This document shows positions 1 to 9,568 of a stretch of DNA of 64,000 bases, one piece after another. The DNA lies in the NCBI RefSeq assembly GCF_016920785.2, contig NW_024609857.1, positions 74,708,252 to 74,772,251 of the forward strand. The letters run 5' to 3'. The first letter of the stretch is position 1. Every line of letters begins with the position of its first letter. The position numbers and the translations under genes are program-made. Source of the stretch: Ixodes scapularis (taxonomy: Eukaryota > Arthropoda > Arachnida > Ixodida > Ixodidae). The notes below the pieces were generated by a model. The model did not search any database and had not been told where the DNA came from. It worked only from the letters and a program-made list of their open reading frames with translations.

Positions 1-247
1 GGAACCTGGCTAGGCTTGGATACGATGGGCTACAGTAACTTGACTGGAACTTCTCCAGTAGAATCCCTCTGGCTGGTGACAGGCCATCACCAGTGCCACT
101 AAATCAGCTACGCTTCAGAGTAAAGACACTTTTCCATATTGTGACTTAAAATCATGGTTGCCAGTTATCTGAAGCTTTATCTGAAATCACAGGAAACGCT
201 CTTCCGTCCTCCACAAATGCTTAGACAGTTCGCGACAGAGCGAAGCA
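1..247. other. Flank of the LTR element; includes a terminal-repeat-like motif
   Basis: No reading frame worth calling is seen here. Positions 94-116 read TGCCACTAAATCAGC followed by TACGCTT. The same motif occurs inverted at 6261-6282 and 7095-7116, so this may be one end of an old inverted-repeat element into which the LTR element was inserted. A 9-bp direct repeat (gccatcacc) lies just outside, at 83-91 and 6287-6295. The link is inferred from motif matching only. Confidence 0.35.
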
Positions 248-251
248 ATAT

Positions 252-619
252 TGTCACGAAAGACAAGTAATGAGGCGGCGAATAACGGAGTAAACTGAAC
301 GTTTAATCGGGCGAACTTGTGCCCAAGAAGTAAAAACAGAAAGAAAGATAACAACAGAGCGTCGCGAGCGTTGAAGGCGGCGAAGCAGCACGATCGAACG
401 CTGAGGCGAAAACTGACTCGACAATGTCGCGAGCGGCGTCTTATCTAGAGTGAGTCACTATCTCGAAGATTCAGCGAAGAAGGTTTGAGCGTAGCGCGCT
501 CGGGGCGGGAATGAACACGCACTTTCTAGAACAACATAAGCAGGGATAAACGACAGAAGTTATGTATGGAGCAAGAATAAACAAGAAAGTTCTAGAAGTC
601 CGTGACCCTGCGCGCGGCA
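252..619 (-). repeat. 3' LTR of the Ty3/gypsy element
   Basis: Direct copy of 5749-6116, again TGT...CA. In element orientation it lies downstream of pol, next to the polypurine tract. The three-unit GAAnnTTCnnGAA motif is at 585-597. Its outer edge abuts the ATAT target duplication at 248-251. Confidence 0.95.
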
Positions 620-640
620 TTATCCCCCCCCCCCTTTAAA
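620..640 (-). promoter_or_regulatory. Polypurine tract and 3' end of the element interior
   Basis: On the minus strand this reads as an A-rich stretch then 11 G residues immediately upstream of the 3' LTR, the expected plus-strand primer of an LTR retrotransposon. The G run (C on the given strand, 624-634) is unusually pure. Confidence 0.7.
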
Positions 641-756
641 AGCGCATCGTCCCGATGCAGCACAAAAAAAAAAAAAAAATCCAAAACAAAACGACAGCAG
701 AATCGCGAGCCACAGTTCACAGTTCACAGTTCACTCGTCGACAAGAGTAAAAAGTT
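641..756 (-). other. 3' untranslated part of the LTR element
   Basis: Non-coding stretch between integrase and the polypurine tract. It holds a 17-base A run near 664-680 and three tandem copies of a 7-base unit (cacagtt) at about 712-732. Confidence 0.6.
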
Positions 757-3700
757 CTATCGTTCGTAATACGGCTTCAGCCGGACGACGTGTACCACCT
801 CGGGTCGCGGCTGACGTCTTGCAGATGGGCGCGTTCCGTCGGGAAGGACTTCGTAGTTCAGATCGCCGAGCCGTCGGATGATCTTGTAGGGTCCGAAATA
901 GCGTTTCAGAAGCTTCTCGCTGAGACCGCGGCGCCGTATTGGTGTCCAGACCCACACCGGTCTCCGGGTTGAAAGTGGGCGTCACGCCGGCGAAGATTGT
1001 AGCGGCCGGCGTCGACACGTTGCTGGTCTTGAATTCGTAGTCTGGCTAGCTGGCGGACCTCTTCTGCCCGTTGAGCAACCACTTGGGCGTCATCGCTCCC
1101 GTCGTCGACTGACTCGTGCGGCAACATAGAGTCCAGCATAGTCGTCACCGCCCGGCCGTACACCAGCTGGAAGGGTGTCACTCCTGTGGTCTCTTGCACT
1201 GCTGTGTTGTAGGCGAACGTGACGTAGGGCAGCACTTCGTCCCAGGTCTTGTGCTCCACGTCGACGTACATAGAGACCATGTCGGCGATTGTTTTGTTGA
1301 GCCGCTCCGTCAACCAATTGGTCTGCGGATGGTATGCCGTTGTTCGACGGTGTTCCGTGTGGCTTAGACGAAGGATCTCTTGGGTCAACTGTGCCATGAA
1401 CGATGACCCTCGGTCTGTGATCAGTACTTCGGGGGCGCCATGCCGGAGGACGATGGACTCGATGAATAACTTGGCGACTTCGACCGCAGTCCCCGACGGA
1501 AGGGCTTTCGTCTCGGCGTAACGAGTAAGATAATCGGTGGCGACGATTATCCAGCGGTTCCCCATCGTTGACGGTGGAAAAGGACCCAGCAAATCCATTC
1601 CAATTTGCTGGAAGGGCTTGGTTGGCGGGGTAATCGGCTGGAGGAGACCTGCTGGCTTTGACGGCGGTTTCTTGCGTCGCTGGCACTCATGGCACGATCG
1701 TGTGTAGAGATGGACGGTCTTCGGAAGCTTTGGCCAGCAGTACTTGTCACGAATCCGGGCAAGGGTCCTGCTGTAGCCGAGATGTCCGGCCGTTGGGTCG
1801 TCGTGGCACGCTTGAAAAATTTCTTCTCGGAGGTTGGCGGGGACAACCAGTAGCCAAGGAGTTTCGCTGGTTCCGAAATTCTTTCTGAAGAGCACGCCTC
1901 CCCGTAGGACAAGGCTCGGTAGATCCCGAGAAAAGACCCGTGGGACAGAGCTTCCTCGACCTTGGAGGTGGTCGATCACGGAGCTAAGTTCTGCGTCGTC
2001 GCGTTGCAGTGCCCTCATGTCGGTAGCGTTAACTGCGCCTAGAAAAAGGGAGTCGTCATCGTCGTCGGCGCCGGAGATTGGAGGTTCGACTGGAGCCCTA
2101 GACAAACAGTCAGCGTCATTATGCTTGCGGCCGGACTTATGCACAACGGTTACGTCGAATTCCTGCAGTCGAAGGCTCCAGCGGGCGAGGCGTCCGGACG
2201 GATCCTTGAGGTTTGCGAGCCAGCAGAGGGCGTGGTGGTCTGTGACCACGCGAAACGGGATCCCATACAAGTACGGGCGGAACTTGGTTATCGCCCAGAC
2301 GACAGCAAGACATTCTTTGTCGGTCGTTGAATAATTTTGTTCTGCCTTGGACAGCGCCCGGCTTGCGTAAGCGATTACTCTCTCTGCCGCTTCTTGTCGC
2401 TGAACGAGTACCGCACCGAGACCGGTATTGCTGGCGTCCGTGTGGATTTCAGTCTCCGCCGACTGGTCAAAATGTCCGAGGATAGGGGGCGACTGGAGCC
2501 TTCGCTTGAGTTCGCCGAACGCTTGCTCTTGCTCCTCTCCCCACTGGAACTGCACGTCGTCTTTCGTCAGATGCGTCAGCGGTGCAGAAATTTGTGCAAA
2601 GTCACGAACGAAACGTCTGTAATAGGCGCACAGTCCAAGAAATCTTCGAACGGTCTTCTTGTCTGATGGCTTCGGGAACTCGGCGACAGCGGACGTCTTT
2701 GCGGGATCAGGGCTTCCTGTGCACTCACGACGTGGCCCAAGAATTTCAGCTCACCATAGGCGAACTGACACTTGGAAGGCTTGAGGGTCAGCCCAGCAGC
2801 CTTGAAGGCCTGTAGCACGGCTCGCAGTCGTCTCAGGTGCTCGTCGAATTCGCTTGCGAACACCACAACATCGTCGAGGTAGACGAGACAGCTTTGCCAT
2901 TTCAAGCCGGCAAGGACGGTGTCCATAACGCGCTGGAAGGTTGCCGGCGCTGTGCACAGCCTGAACGGCATTACTTTAAACTCACACAGTCCATCCGGCG
3001 TGACGAAGGCTGTCTTCTCACGATCTCGTTCGTCGACCTCAATCTGCCAGCACCCGCTCTTTAAGTCCATCGACGAAAAGTATCGGGCGTGGCGCAGCCG
3101 GTCCAGGGTGTCGTCGATCCGTGGCAGCGGGTAGACGTCCTTTTTTGTTACGGCGTTCAGTCGGCGATAGTCCACGCAGAACCGAAGAGTCCCGTCTTTC
3201 TTTTTCACCAGGACTACCGGTGAAGCCCACGGACTGCTTGAGGGCTGGACAATGTCGTCTTTGAGCATTTCTTGTACCTGCTGCTGGATGGCTTCCCTTT
3301 CTTTCACGAAGACCCTGTACGGCGGCCGATGCACAGGGAGTGCGTCGTCATCAGTAATTATCCGATGTTTCGCAACCGTCGTTTGGCGCACCTTCGACGA
3401 CGCGGAGAAGCACTCACTGAACTCGGCGAGAAGGTCACGAAGTTGTCGTCGTTGTGGGGCTGGGAGGGACGGGTCGATGTCGAGCTCTGAGGTCGTGATT
3501 GTCTTGTTCTGCGTCGGAGAGGCGTCTTCTGAGATCACGGCGATCGCGGCTGAGTCTTGAATTTCCTCGACGTAGCCCACAGCTGTACCCTTTGTAAGGT
3601 GCTGCGACTCTTGCCGGAAGTTGGTGACAAGGGCTACGGTACGCCCGTCCTGGAGCTCGGTTACGCCTCTTGCAATGCCAATCCCTCGTCCGAGGAGAAG

Positions 3701-4339
3701 TTGGACGCTTCCTTCCAGCAGTGCTACACCGCAGGTGGCTCCTTCGGTCCCGACGGGCACAAAGACACTCGACAGCGGCGGCAGGTTTACGTGGCTGACG
3801 AGGACTCGCACTGCAGCTAACGTAGGTTTGGGATTTTCCACCGATGGCACAGGCTTCCGAAGCGTCAGCTTGTTCTCCGCAAGGTCGATGATGGCGCCGT
3901 ATTCACACAGGAAGTCCATTCCGAGAATGACGTCCCTCGAGCAGTCTTGCAGAACGACGAACTTCACAGGGCATGTTTCGCCGTGAATCTCGACGCGAGC
4001 GGTGCATCTCCCGACTGGTGTAATCAGGTGTCCTCCGGCGGTTCTTATTTGTGGTCCATCCCACGGCGTCATGACTTTTCGAAGGCGGCGGGAGAGCCTC
4101 CCACTCAAGACTGAGTAGTCTGCTCCGGTGTCCACGAGTGCCGATGCGTCGAGGCCGTCGATCACAACGTTCAGGTTGTTGGACACCGATGCAGGAGCGT
4201 CGTTGTGATGCGTGGCGTCGGGAGAGTGGGAGCGCTCCGTCGTTCTTGGAGGCTCTTTACGTCGGTCGTCTTCGGCAATTCCACCTCCAGGGGTTGCCGC
4301 GCCTAGTTTCCCCGGCGAGGAGCGAGGGGTGACAGGCTT
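757..4339 (-). pseudogene. pol: pol polyprotein of the Ty3/gypsy element (two frameshifts)
   Basis: Encodes the enzymes for copying and inserting the element. The frame has no ATG start of its own and is entered by -1 frameshifting from gag. In order: aspartic protease (ALVDTGAD, catalytic D at 4130-4132); reverse transcriptase with FSSMDLKSG and YLDD (2870-2881); RNase H (IHTDAS, D at 2436-2438); integrase with HHCC zinc finger, then D, D and E spaced as DD35E (MDLLG, ITDRG, TERLN); and a GPY/F module (RYFGPYKII) at the C end. A 1- or 4-nt loss near 2711-2722 puts the end of RT out of frame, and a 1-nt loss near 951-962 separates the GPY/F module. RT motif FGLCxAPAT reads FRLCTAPAT, and integrase NGLTE reads NWLTE, so point damage is present too. 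Confidence 0.93.
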
Positions 4340-5720
4340 TCACGTCGGGGTCGGTGCATTGGCGAAGCCGGACGTCGTGGCGATGGCGACCGGAACTCTC
4401 GGCGGGAGGCAGGCTCGGGGGACTGAGGTCGTCGAAGGTACTCGTCGATCTCCCGAGGGCGTTCACCGTAACGGGGGCGTGGGTCATTCGGGTGGAACCC
4501 CCGCAGCCCGAGTCGCCGGTATGGGCATTGGCGGTAGGTGTGGTTCGCTTCCCCGCAGTGAAAACATAAAGGACGTCGGTCGGGTGTTCGCCACACGTCG
4601 GTCTTCCGAGGTGCGCGGGGCTATTGGGCGGCGTACTGAACCTGGTCGTCGCGGCGGCGGTCGTGCTGCAGCGCAGGAGAACGACGTCGGGGCGGCGCAA
4701 CATAGGCTGGAGGAGGAGGCGGTGGCCGTCGGGCCACTGTGGCGTAGGTCAGGGCGGGCTCTTCGGGTGGTGCTACGCTGGCAGGAGCCTCCGGTTGAAT
4801 TGCCCGCTGGACTCTTCGCGCACCACTTCGGCTATCGACAGCTCAGCCGGCTGGTTGGCAGCAGGCAGCAGTTTCCGGAGCTCCTCCCGGACGATGTCGC
4901 GGACAATTGCACGAATATTGTCAGCACGGGCGCCGCCCTCGTCGAATCGGGAAGGTGTCAGCGTCGACGCAACAGGCGTGCCGGCGAGTCGGTTGTAGTG
5001 GCTGGCTCGGATTGACAGGGCACGCTCGATGTTGGTTGCCTCGGTAACGAACTCCCCGACAGTTGTTGGTGGGTTGCGAACAAGGCCGCCGAAGATGTCA
5101 CTCCCCACTCCTCTCATCAGCACGCGCAGCTTCTTCTCCTCGGTGGACTGAGGGTCGGCGCGGTTGCTCAGGCGGAGGACGTCTTCAACGAAGCTGGTGA
5201 CCGTTTCGTTGGGCCCTTGGGTTCGTACTTGCAGAAGGTCTTCCGCTCGCTGTCGTCGTGTCTGGTTCGTAAATGTGTCTTTCAGGCCGGCGATACAAGT
5301 GTCCCACGACGTAAGCGACGCCTCGTGGTTCTCGAACCACTGCCTCGCGGTACCCTCCAAAGAGAAGTAGAGGTTTTGGAGGCGCTGCTCAGTGGTCCAT
5401 CCATTATGGCGTGCTACACGTTCGTAGTGCTGCAGCCAGTCTCCTGCATCCTCATAAATTTCACCATGGAACGGCGTCGGCACACGGGGAACCACAGGCA
5501 GGAAGACGTAGGACGGTGCTGCTTGGGGGATTTCCGTCGGCTGCGCCGTGGAGTCCATCGTCGGCTTGGGTGGCTTCTTGGCGTTGCCCGGCAGTGGACC
5601 AACCTCTGGTGGTTGTCCTCGGAGACGCTGGCTTGCCCGGGGCCCTGTCTCTTCTTCAAAAGGTCGTCTTGGAGTGGGGCTTGCCGAACGGGTCCTCGGA
5701 GGGGTACGGCGAAGAGGCAT
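4303..5720 (-). pseudogene. gag: gag of the Ty3/gypsy element (frameshift plus stop)
   Basis: Gag would package the element's RNA in virus-like particles. The frame opens with ATG at 5718-5720 and runs 315 residues to 4773. It includes the retrotransposon Gag core: WFENHEASLTSW near residue 130, then an RRQRAEDLL segment and an EEKKLRVLMRGV segment. An apparent 1-nt loss near 4797-4801 shifts the frame. Reading continues in another frame through a proline- and arginine-rich stretch with an in-frame TAG at 4621-4623, then one CX2CX4HX4C zinc knuckle (CFHCGEANHTYRQC, 4525-4566), and stops at TAG 4303-4305. The start is a true ATG close behind the LTR, with no competing upstream frame. Function lost in this copy. 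Confidence 0.88.
4306..4312 (-). promoter_or_regulatory. Programmed -1 ribosomal frameshift site between gag and pol
   Basis: On the minus strand the heptamer G GGA AAC lies in the gag frame immediately before the gag stop TAG (4303-4305). It fits the X XXY YYZ slippery rule. Slipping back by one enters exactly the pol frame, which is open from 4339 down through protease. Six bases after the heptamer a 6-bp stem begins (CGGCAA at 4294-4299 with TTGCCG at 4273-4278, 15-nt loop), a usual spacing for the stimulating structure. Confidence 0.8.
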
Positions 5721-5729
5721 AAGGTGTTA

Positions 5730-5745
5730 CCCCGCACCTCCACCA
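5730..5745 (-). promoter_or_regulatory. Probable primer binding site (minus-strand DNA synthesis)
   Basis: Just inside the 5' LTR, after a 3-nt spacer, the minus strand reads TGGTGGAGGTGCGGGG. Primer sites begin TGG because they pair with the CCA end of a tRNA. I could not assign the matching tRNA by memory, so the primer identity is open. Confidence 0.55.
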
Positions 5746-5748
5746 AAA

Positions 5749-6116
5749 TGTCACGAAGGACAAGTGATGAGGCGGCGAATAACGGAGTAAACTGAACGTT
5801 TAATCGGGCGAACTTGTGCCCAAGAAGTAAAAGCAGAAAGAAAGATAACAACAGAGCGTCGCGAGCGTCGAAGGCGGCGAAGCAGCACGATCGAACGCTG
5901 AGGCGAAAACTGACTCGACAATGTCGCGAGCGGCGTCTTATCTAGAGTGAGTCACTATCTCGAAGCTTCAGCGAAGAAGGTTCGAGCGTAGCGCGCTCGG
6001 GGCGAGAATGAACACGCACTTTCTAGAACAACATAAGCAGGGATAAACGACAGAAGTTATGTACGGAGCAAGAATAAACAAGAAAGTTCTAGAAGTCCGT
6101 GACCCTGCGCGCGGCA
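5749..6116 (-). repeat. 5' LTR of the Ty3/gypsy element
   Basis: This 368-bp repeat matches 252-619 with about eight substitutions and no gaps that I can see. In element orientation it should carry promoter and transcription start, but I see no convincing TATA box. Two TTCTAGAA palindromes at about 6021-6028 and 6087-6094 resemble heat-shock-factor sites; the second forms a three-unit GAAnnTTCnnGAA at 6082-6094. Both are kept in the other LTR. Confidence 0.95.
6082..6094. promoter_or_regulatory. Heat-shock-element-like site in the 5' LTR
   Basis: The bases GAAAGTTCTAGAA match the heat shock factor consensus of alternating GAA and TTC blocks at 5-bp spacing, three units without mismatch. The same site is at 585-597 in the other LTR. 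A two-unit version (TTCTAGAA) lies at 6021-6028. Matching the consensus is visible; any heat response is inference. Confidence 0.45.
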
Positions 6117-6120
6117 ATAT

Positions 6121-7080
6121 TACATGAGCTTCCTAACACCGAATCTAATGCCGAGAAAGTCGCAATTTTAAATCATGACGATCGGCAGTTGCGTCTGCTC
6201 TGCACAAACACCAAAATGGCGGCGCCTACAACAGGGTCGGGGAACGGAGTGCCGATACTCTAAGCGCAGCTCATTTAGTGGCCCTAGCCATCACCTTGTG
6301 GGGTAATTTTATTGAGTTTCCACAACGAAGGTATCTATGAGCAATTTAATGTAGTCTATGAAGGTAATCATCGGCATTTGATAGCTGCATCTTGGGTCGA
6401 GTGGTGGCACGTAGACGTATCTATTCGTATACCCTTCACATGCCATGGAGCAATGCATCTATAGTCGAAACACCTGCCCCGGGTTTAATCGGTCCTCTTG
6501 CCGTAGTCGAAGTAGTCGTGAGCATACAATGAGCCTAATACAAAGTCCTCGTAATTCAAACTCGCAGTCGACTGACTTTATAAATAAGGGTGATGGGGGA
6601 AAATGTGAAAAATAACATTGCAGCCACACATTCGCTACACCTTCTTGTGCTTATCGCACACGTTCCGCGATTGTTCTTATGCTTATTAAAATTATTTGCG
6701 CGCCCTACGACGACGCAGTGATAGCCAGACAGCCGTATAGATATTCGGAAATTGTAACGGTAAAGATAAGCACTCTGAACGTACTCACGCACGACGTCCG
6801 TTTCTAAGCCTTTTCGCCCATACCCTTGGCGGTTACATACCCTGTGTCAGCGGGCAATCCAGAAATGGACCAGGTCGAGAGTACGTTGGTTGCGCGGTGG
6901 TATGAGGTTATGCGAAAATGGTTTGCTGCCCTTTCTAAAAAAGCTGTTCTGGCCGGTTTCATTTTAAGTGTTCGTGCGTATACCGCGTGATTTTGCACGT
7001 TTTACTAGGCGACAAACATGCGCGTGCTGAATTGAGGAGATTGCACGCCAGGCTGAGCACTTTTAAATATTGGAAGAAGG
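6121..7080. other. Unassigned sequence right of the LTR element
   Basis: No convincing coding frame. Positions 6261-6282 carry the inverse of the motif at 95-116. The rest shows no repeat or RNA that I recognise. Confidence 0.4.
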
Positions 7081-7083
7081 TGG

Positions 7084-7116
7084 TGCCACTAAATAAGCGT
7101 AGCTTATTTAGTGGCA
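7084..7116. repeat. Perfect 15-bp inverted repeat with 3-bp loop
   Basis: TGCCACTAAATAAGC at 7084-7098 pairs with its exact complement at 7102-7116 around the loop GTA. The right arm plus flank matches the motif at 94-116 with one change. It is followed to about 7255 by AT-rich sequence with repeated tttgcac/gtgcaaa words in both orientations. Confidence 0.75.
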
Positions 7117-7255
7117 TATTTAGTTCAAATGGACATTTGCACTAAATGTGAAGACGTGCAGATTTAGTGCAAATGGACATTTGCACTAAATTTGCATAAA
7201 TTTGCAAATTCACATTTAGTGCACATGCACTAAATGTGCAAATGCGTGCAAATAC

Positions 7256-8499
7256 AAAAAAAAAAAAAGGAAAATGTGTGTCTGAGTAACCGGTCTCTCC
7301 GGCGAAAAGTAAATCCGGTTGCTGTACCTTTTTTTCTATACAAAGTTCGTACTGGTGTAGGCCTTTAGCGGCAATGAGTGGAAGTCTGAAATAATAAATA
7401 AAAACCTGCCCTCCTGACGCAATAGACGCAGTGGTTGAGGGTAGTACTGCCGGCTGACTCCAAGGCTATTACAGTAACGGAACAAAGATACGCTAGTTGA
7501 TCATTTACTGAAATAAAAGAGCAGGGCATTACAGGCTGATTTTGGAGTACCCATAAATATTCTAAGAACGCGAACCACTTCGCAAAGGCAGCCACGAGCG
7601 AGAGTTCGATGTACGGTAGAGCCCTCCGGTAGAGCCCAAAGATGGAGAACGGCAACCTCCCGGTTTGTCGTCTGCTAGCGGAGTCGGGCGCGTGCCCCCT
7701 CTCTTGTTTTACTCCGCCGAACCTGCTGAACTTCTCGGATGTGTTGAGAGGGCGCTGCGGTCAAGCAAAATGGCGCCGCCCTGAGAGCGCTAAATGGAAT
7801 GGTCTATTTAAAGCGAGAATTCCGTTTGGGCGCAATCGGTTACTTACACAGTATCAATTCTGTAATTATTATTCGTCTTTCTGTTATAGAAAAATAATTG
7901 TCTATACCAGTTCTTATAGACCAGCATTAAGAAAGCAAATTTTGAGTATGACGCGGTATGCGATTTCCTCTCCACTTTAATGTCAAATGCCTTTTAATTA
8001 TAATTTCGGCAGCCTACATATTGCAAAACTTTAAATACCTCGTTTTTGTTCTCGTGTTACTAATTACATATTTTTTGTGTAGCATGGATTAATAAATGCG
8101 ATATTTTCTTGACTTCCGCATTCTCGGCCAAAGCTTATAGACCAAGAAATGACTGAACTGTCTTTATCTGGGGAGCATGCATCATATTAAAATAAATGTC
8201 AAGACTGGCAATATAAATAGAGCAACTTCAACTGCTTTCTTTATTGAAGAGCAGTCCCACTTGGAGAAATTCGTTTTCTTTGATGTCTCCCGCAGGTCAC
8301 ACATTTTTCTTAGACTTCTTTTTTCTTCCCTGCACTAGTTTTTTTTTTTTTTTTTTTTCTTGAATCAGACAATTTTTTTTTTGCGAATAAAGAGGCGCCA
8401 ATGGGCGTCCAAAACTAGGAGTGTTTCTTTTTGCATGTGCCGTAACCCAGGTTGCACCTCAGCACAAAACATCACTGCTACGTCTTTTACTGCGGAGCT
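7256..8499. other. Unassigned, AT-rich, no gene seen
   Basis: Contains homopolymer runs (A at 7256-7268, T near 8339-8359). The short frames here lack recognisable motifs. 'gatggagaacggc' near 7641 opens a 112-codon frame that resembles nothing I know. Confidence 0.3.
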
Positions 8500-8825
8500 T
8501 TAAAGGGCTAGGTTCCCCAGGAGCGTGTCCATGTATGTCGACACAAACCTACCTGGACAGCTACCGCCATCCATAAGCGACGGCGGCAAGCACACGACCA
8601 GTATGGTTTCTGCCGTCGCTCGTAGATGGCGGCAACCTTTCCAGCTATAATAGAAGAATTTACAGTTGGGCGTGTTGATGGGAAATTCATCGTAGGAAAG
8701 AGCGCGAAAGACAGACGACGACGAAGAAGAAGCACAGAGTGTACCAAGTACAGCTCCGCTGGTCTTCCTTCTTCACGAGAGTGCAAAGGCTGGACGTTTT
8801 TATTCGCCGTATTTGCCATCGTTGT
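8500..8825. repeat. Interspersed foldback repeat, copy 1 (see 34909-35215)
   Basis: Shares blocks in the same order with 34909-35215: an 'aagggctag' start, 'ggacagctaccgccat', a complementary 'atggcggcaac' arm, and 'tggtcttccttc' near the end. Here the central hairpin is shorter and more eroded (about 8552-8646). Both copies look like small non-autonomous inverted-repeat elements. No coding role is evident. Confidence 0.55.
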
Positions 8826-9369
8826 GTGTCCTTTGTATCATCAACACAGCTTGCCCAGCCACAGAAATTTGTATCGCTTCACACACAACTCAAAACAAGA
8901 ATAGTCACACCAGCACGCCCCAAGCCAGCCTCGCTAAACGCTGCCTGACCGACCTCCTGGCGCCGCTGTGACTGGCAGTGCCATCCCAGCCCCTTGCGTC
9001 AGATTTGGGCCATACAACACCTAGCTCCGATGTAGAAGCCGACGCGGTGGGCACACCTGTCAGTTCTAGTAAAACCAAGGGTGCCTTCATGTGCGCTTTG
9101 CTAAGGGTACAGTGCTTAGGGTGGAGACATCTGGCCATTTTGTTCCACGCTTTCATTTCTCTCTTTTGTTCAGAAGCGCGTGAAAGAGCGTGTCCCTGCT
9201 CGCGTGTGTGGCGCTGACTGTGCTATGGCAATATTTTGCTTTCGTTTTTTTTTTTGTATTTTACCCGGGAGCGCGTGCTGTCGGCATCGGGAACTACAAA
9301 GGGTGGCATCACCCTAAAGAGAAGAACATTGAGGGACCCTAGTACAGCTGGCCGTGGTACAACCCTTGA
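8826..9369. other. Unassigned interval
   Basis: Several overlapping short frames, none with a recognisable domain. Includes a T-run at 9246-9255. Nothing else stands out. Confidence 0.3.
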
Positions 9370-9568
9370 AAGGCTGGTTCACACTGCCCCTTTTTCTAAT
9401 GTTACGTTACGTTACGAAATCTTACGTACAAGTCACCGGGACACCTGTGCTTCATAGTGTGGCTACCAGTTCAAAGAGAAAGCCTGGCACGCGAAATTCG
9501 AGATATGCACGTTTCGGTGACTTGCACGTAACGTAACGTAAGAAAAAGGTGCAGTGTGAACCAGCCTT
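9370..9568. mobile_element. Short inverted-repeat (MITE-like) element, 199 bp
   Basis: Starts AAGGCTGGTTCACACTGC and ends with its inverse; the outer 21 bases match at 20 positions. The arms continue inward through gttacgttacg repeats on the left and cgtaacgtaacg on the right. I see no clean target duplication. The GGNTGGTTCACAC type of end is seen in several DNA-transposon groups, so I leave the superfamily open. It has no coding capacity. Confidence 0.75.

Larger units (their letters stand above)
252..6116 (-). mobile_element. Ty3/gypsy LTR retrotransposon, full length, defective
   Basis: Two direct repeats of 368 bp (252-619 and 5749-6116) bound a 5.1-kb interior. Each repeat starts TGT and ends CA, and the 4-bp sequence ATAT flanks the element at 248-251 and 6117-6120 as a target duplication. 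Read on the minus strand, the order is 5' LTR, primer-site-like sequence, Gag with one zinc knuckle, protease, reverse transcriptase, RNase H, integrase with a GPY/F module, polypurine tract, 3' LTR. The order protease-RT-RNaseH-integrase is diagnostic of Ty3/gypsy. No env-like frame follows integrase. The LTRs differ at about eight sites, nearly all transitions, so the insertion is fairly recent. Even so, gag has one frameshift and one stop, and pol has two frameshifts, so this copy cannot make its own enzymes. Confidence 0.96.

Noticed and set aside
906..2555. Env gene downstream of integrase
   Set aside because: Only about 135 bp lies between the GPY/F module and the polypurine tract, with no frame.
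4212..5015. 267-codon plus-strand frame
   Set aside because: Shadow of gag on the opposite strand; no domain and strong codon constraint lies on the minus strand.
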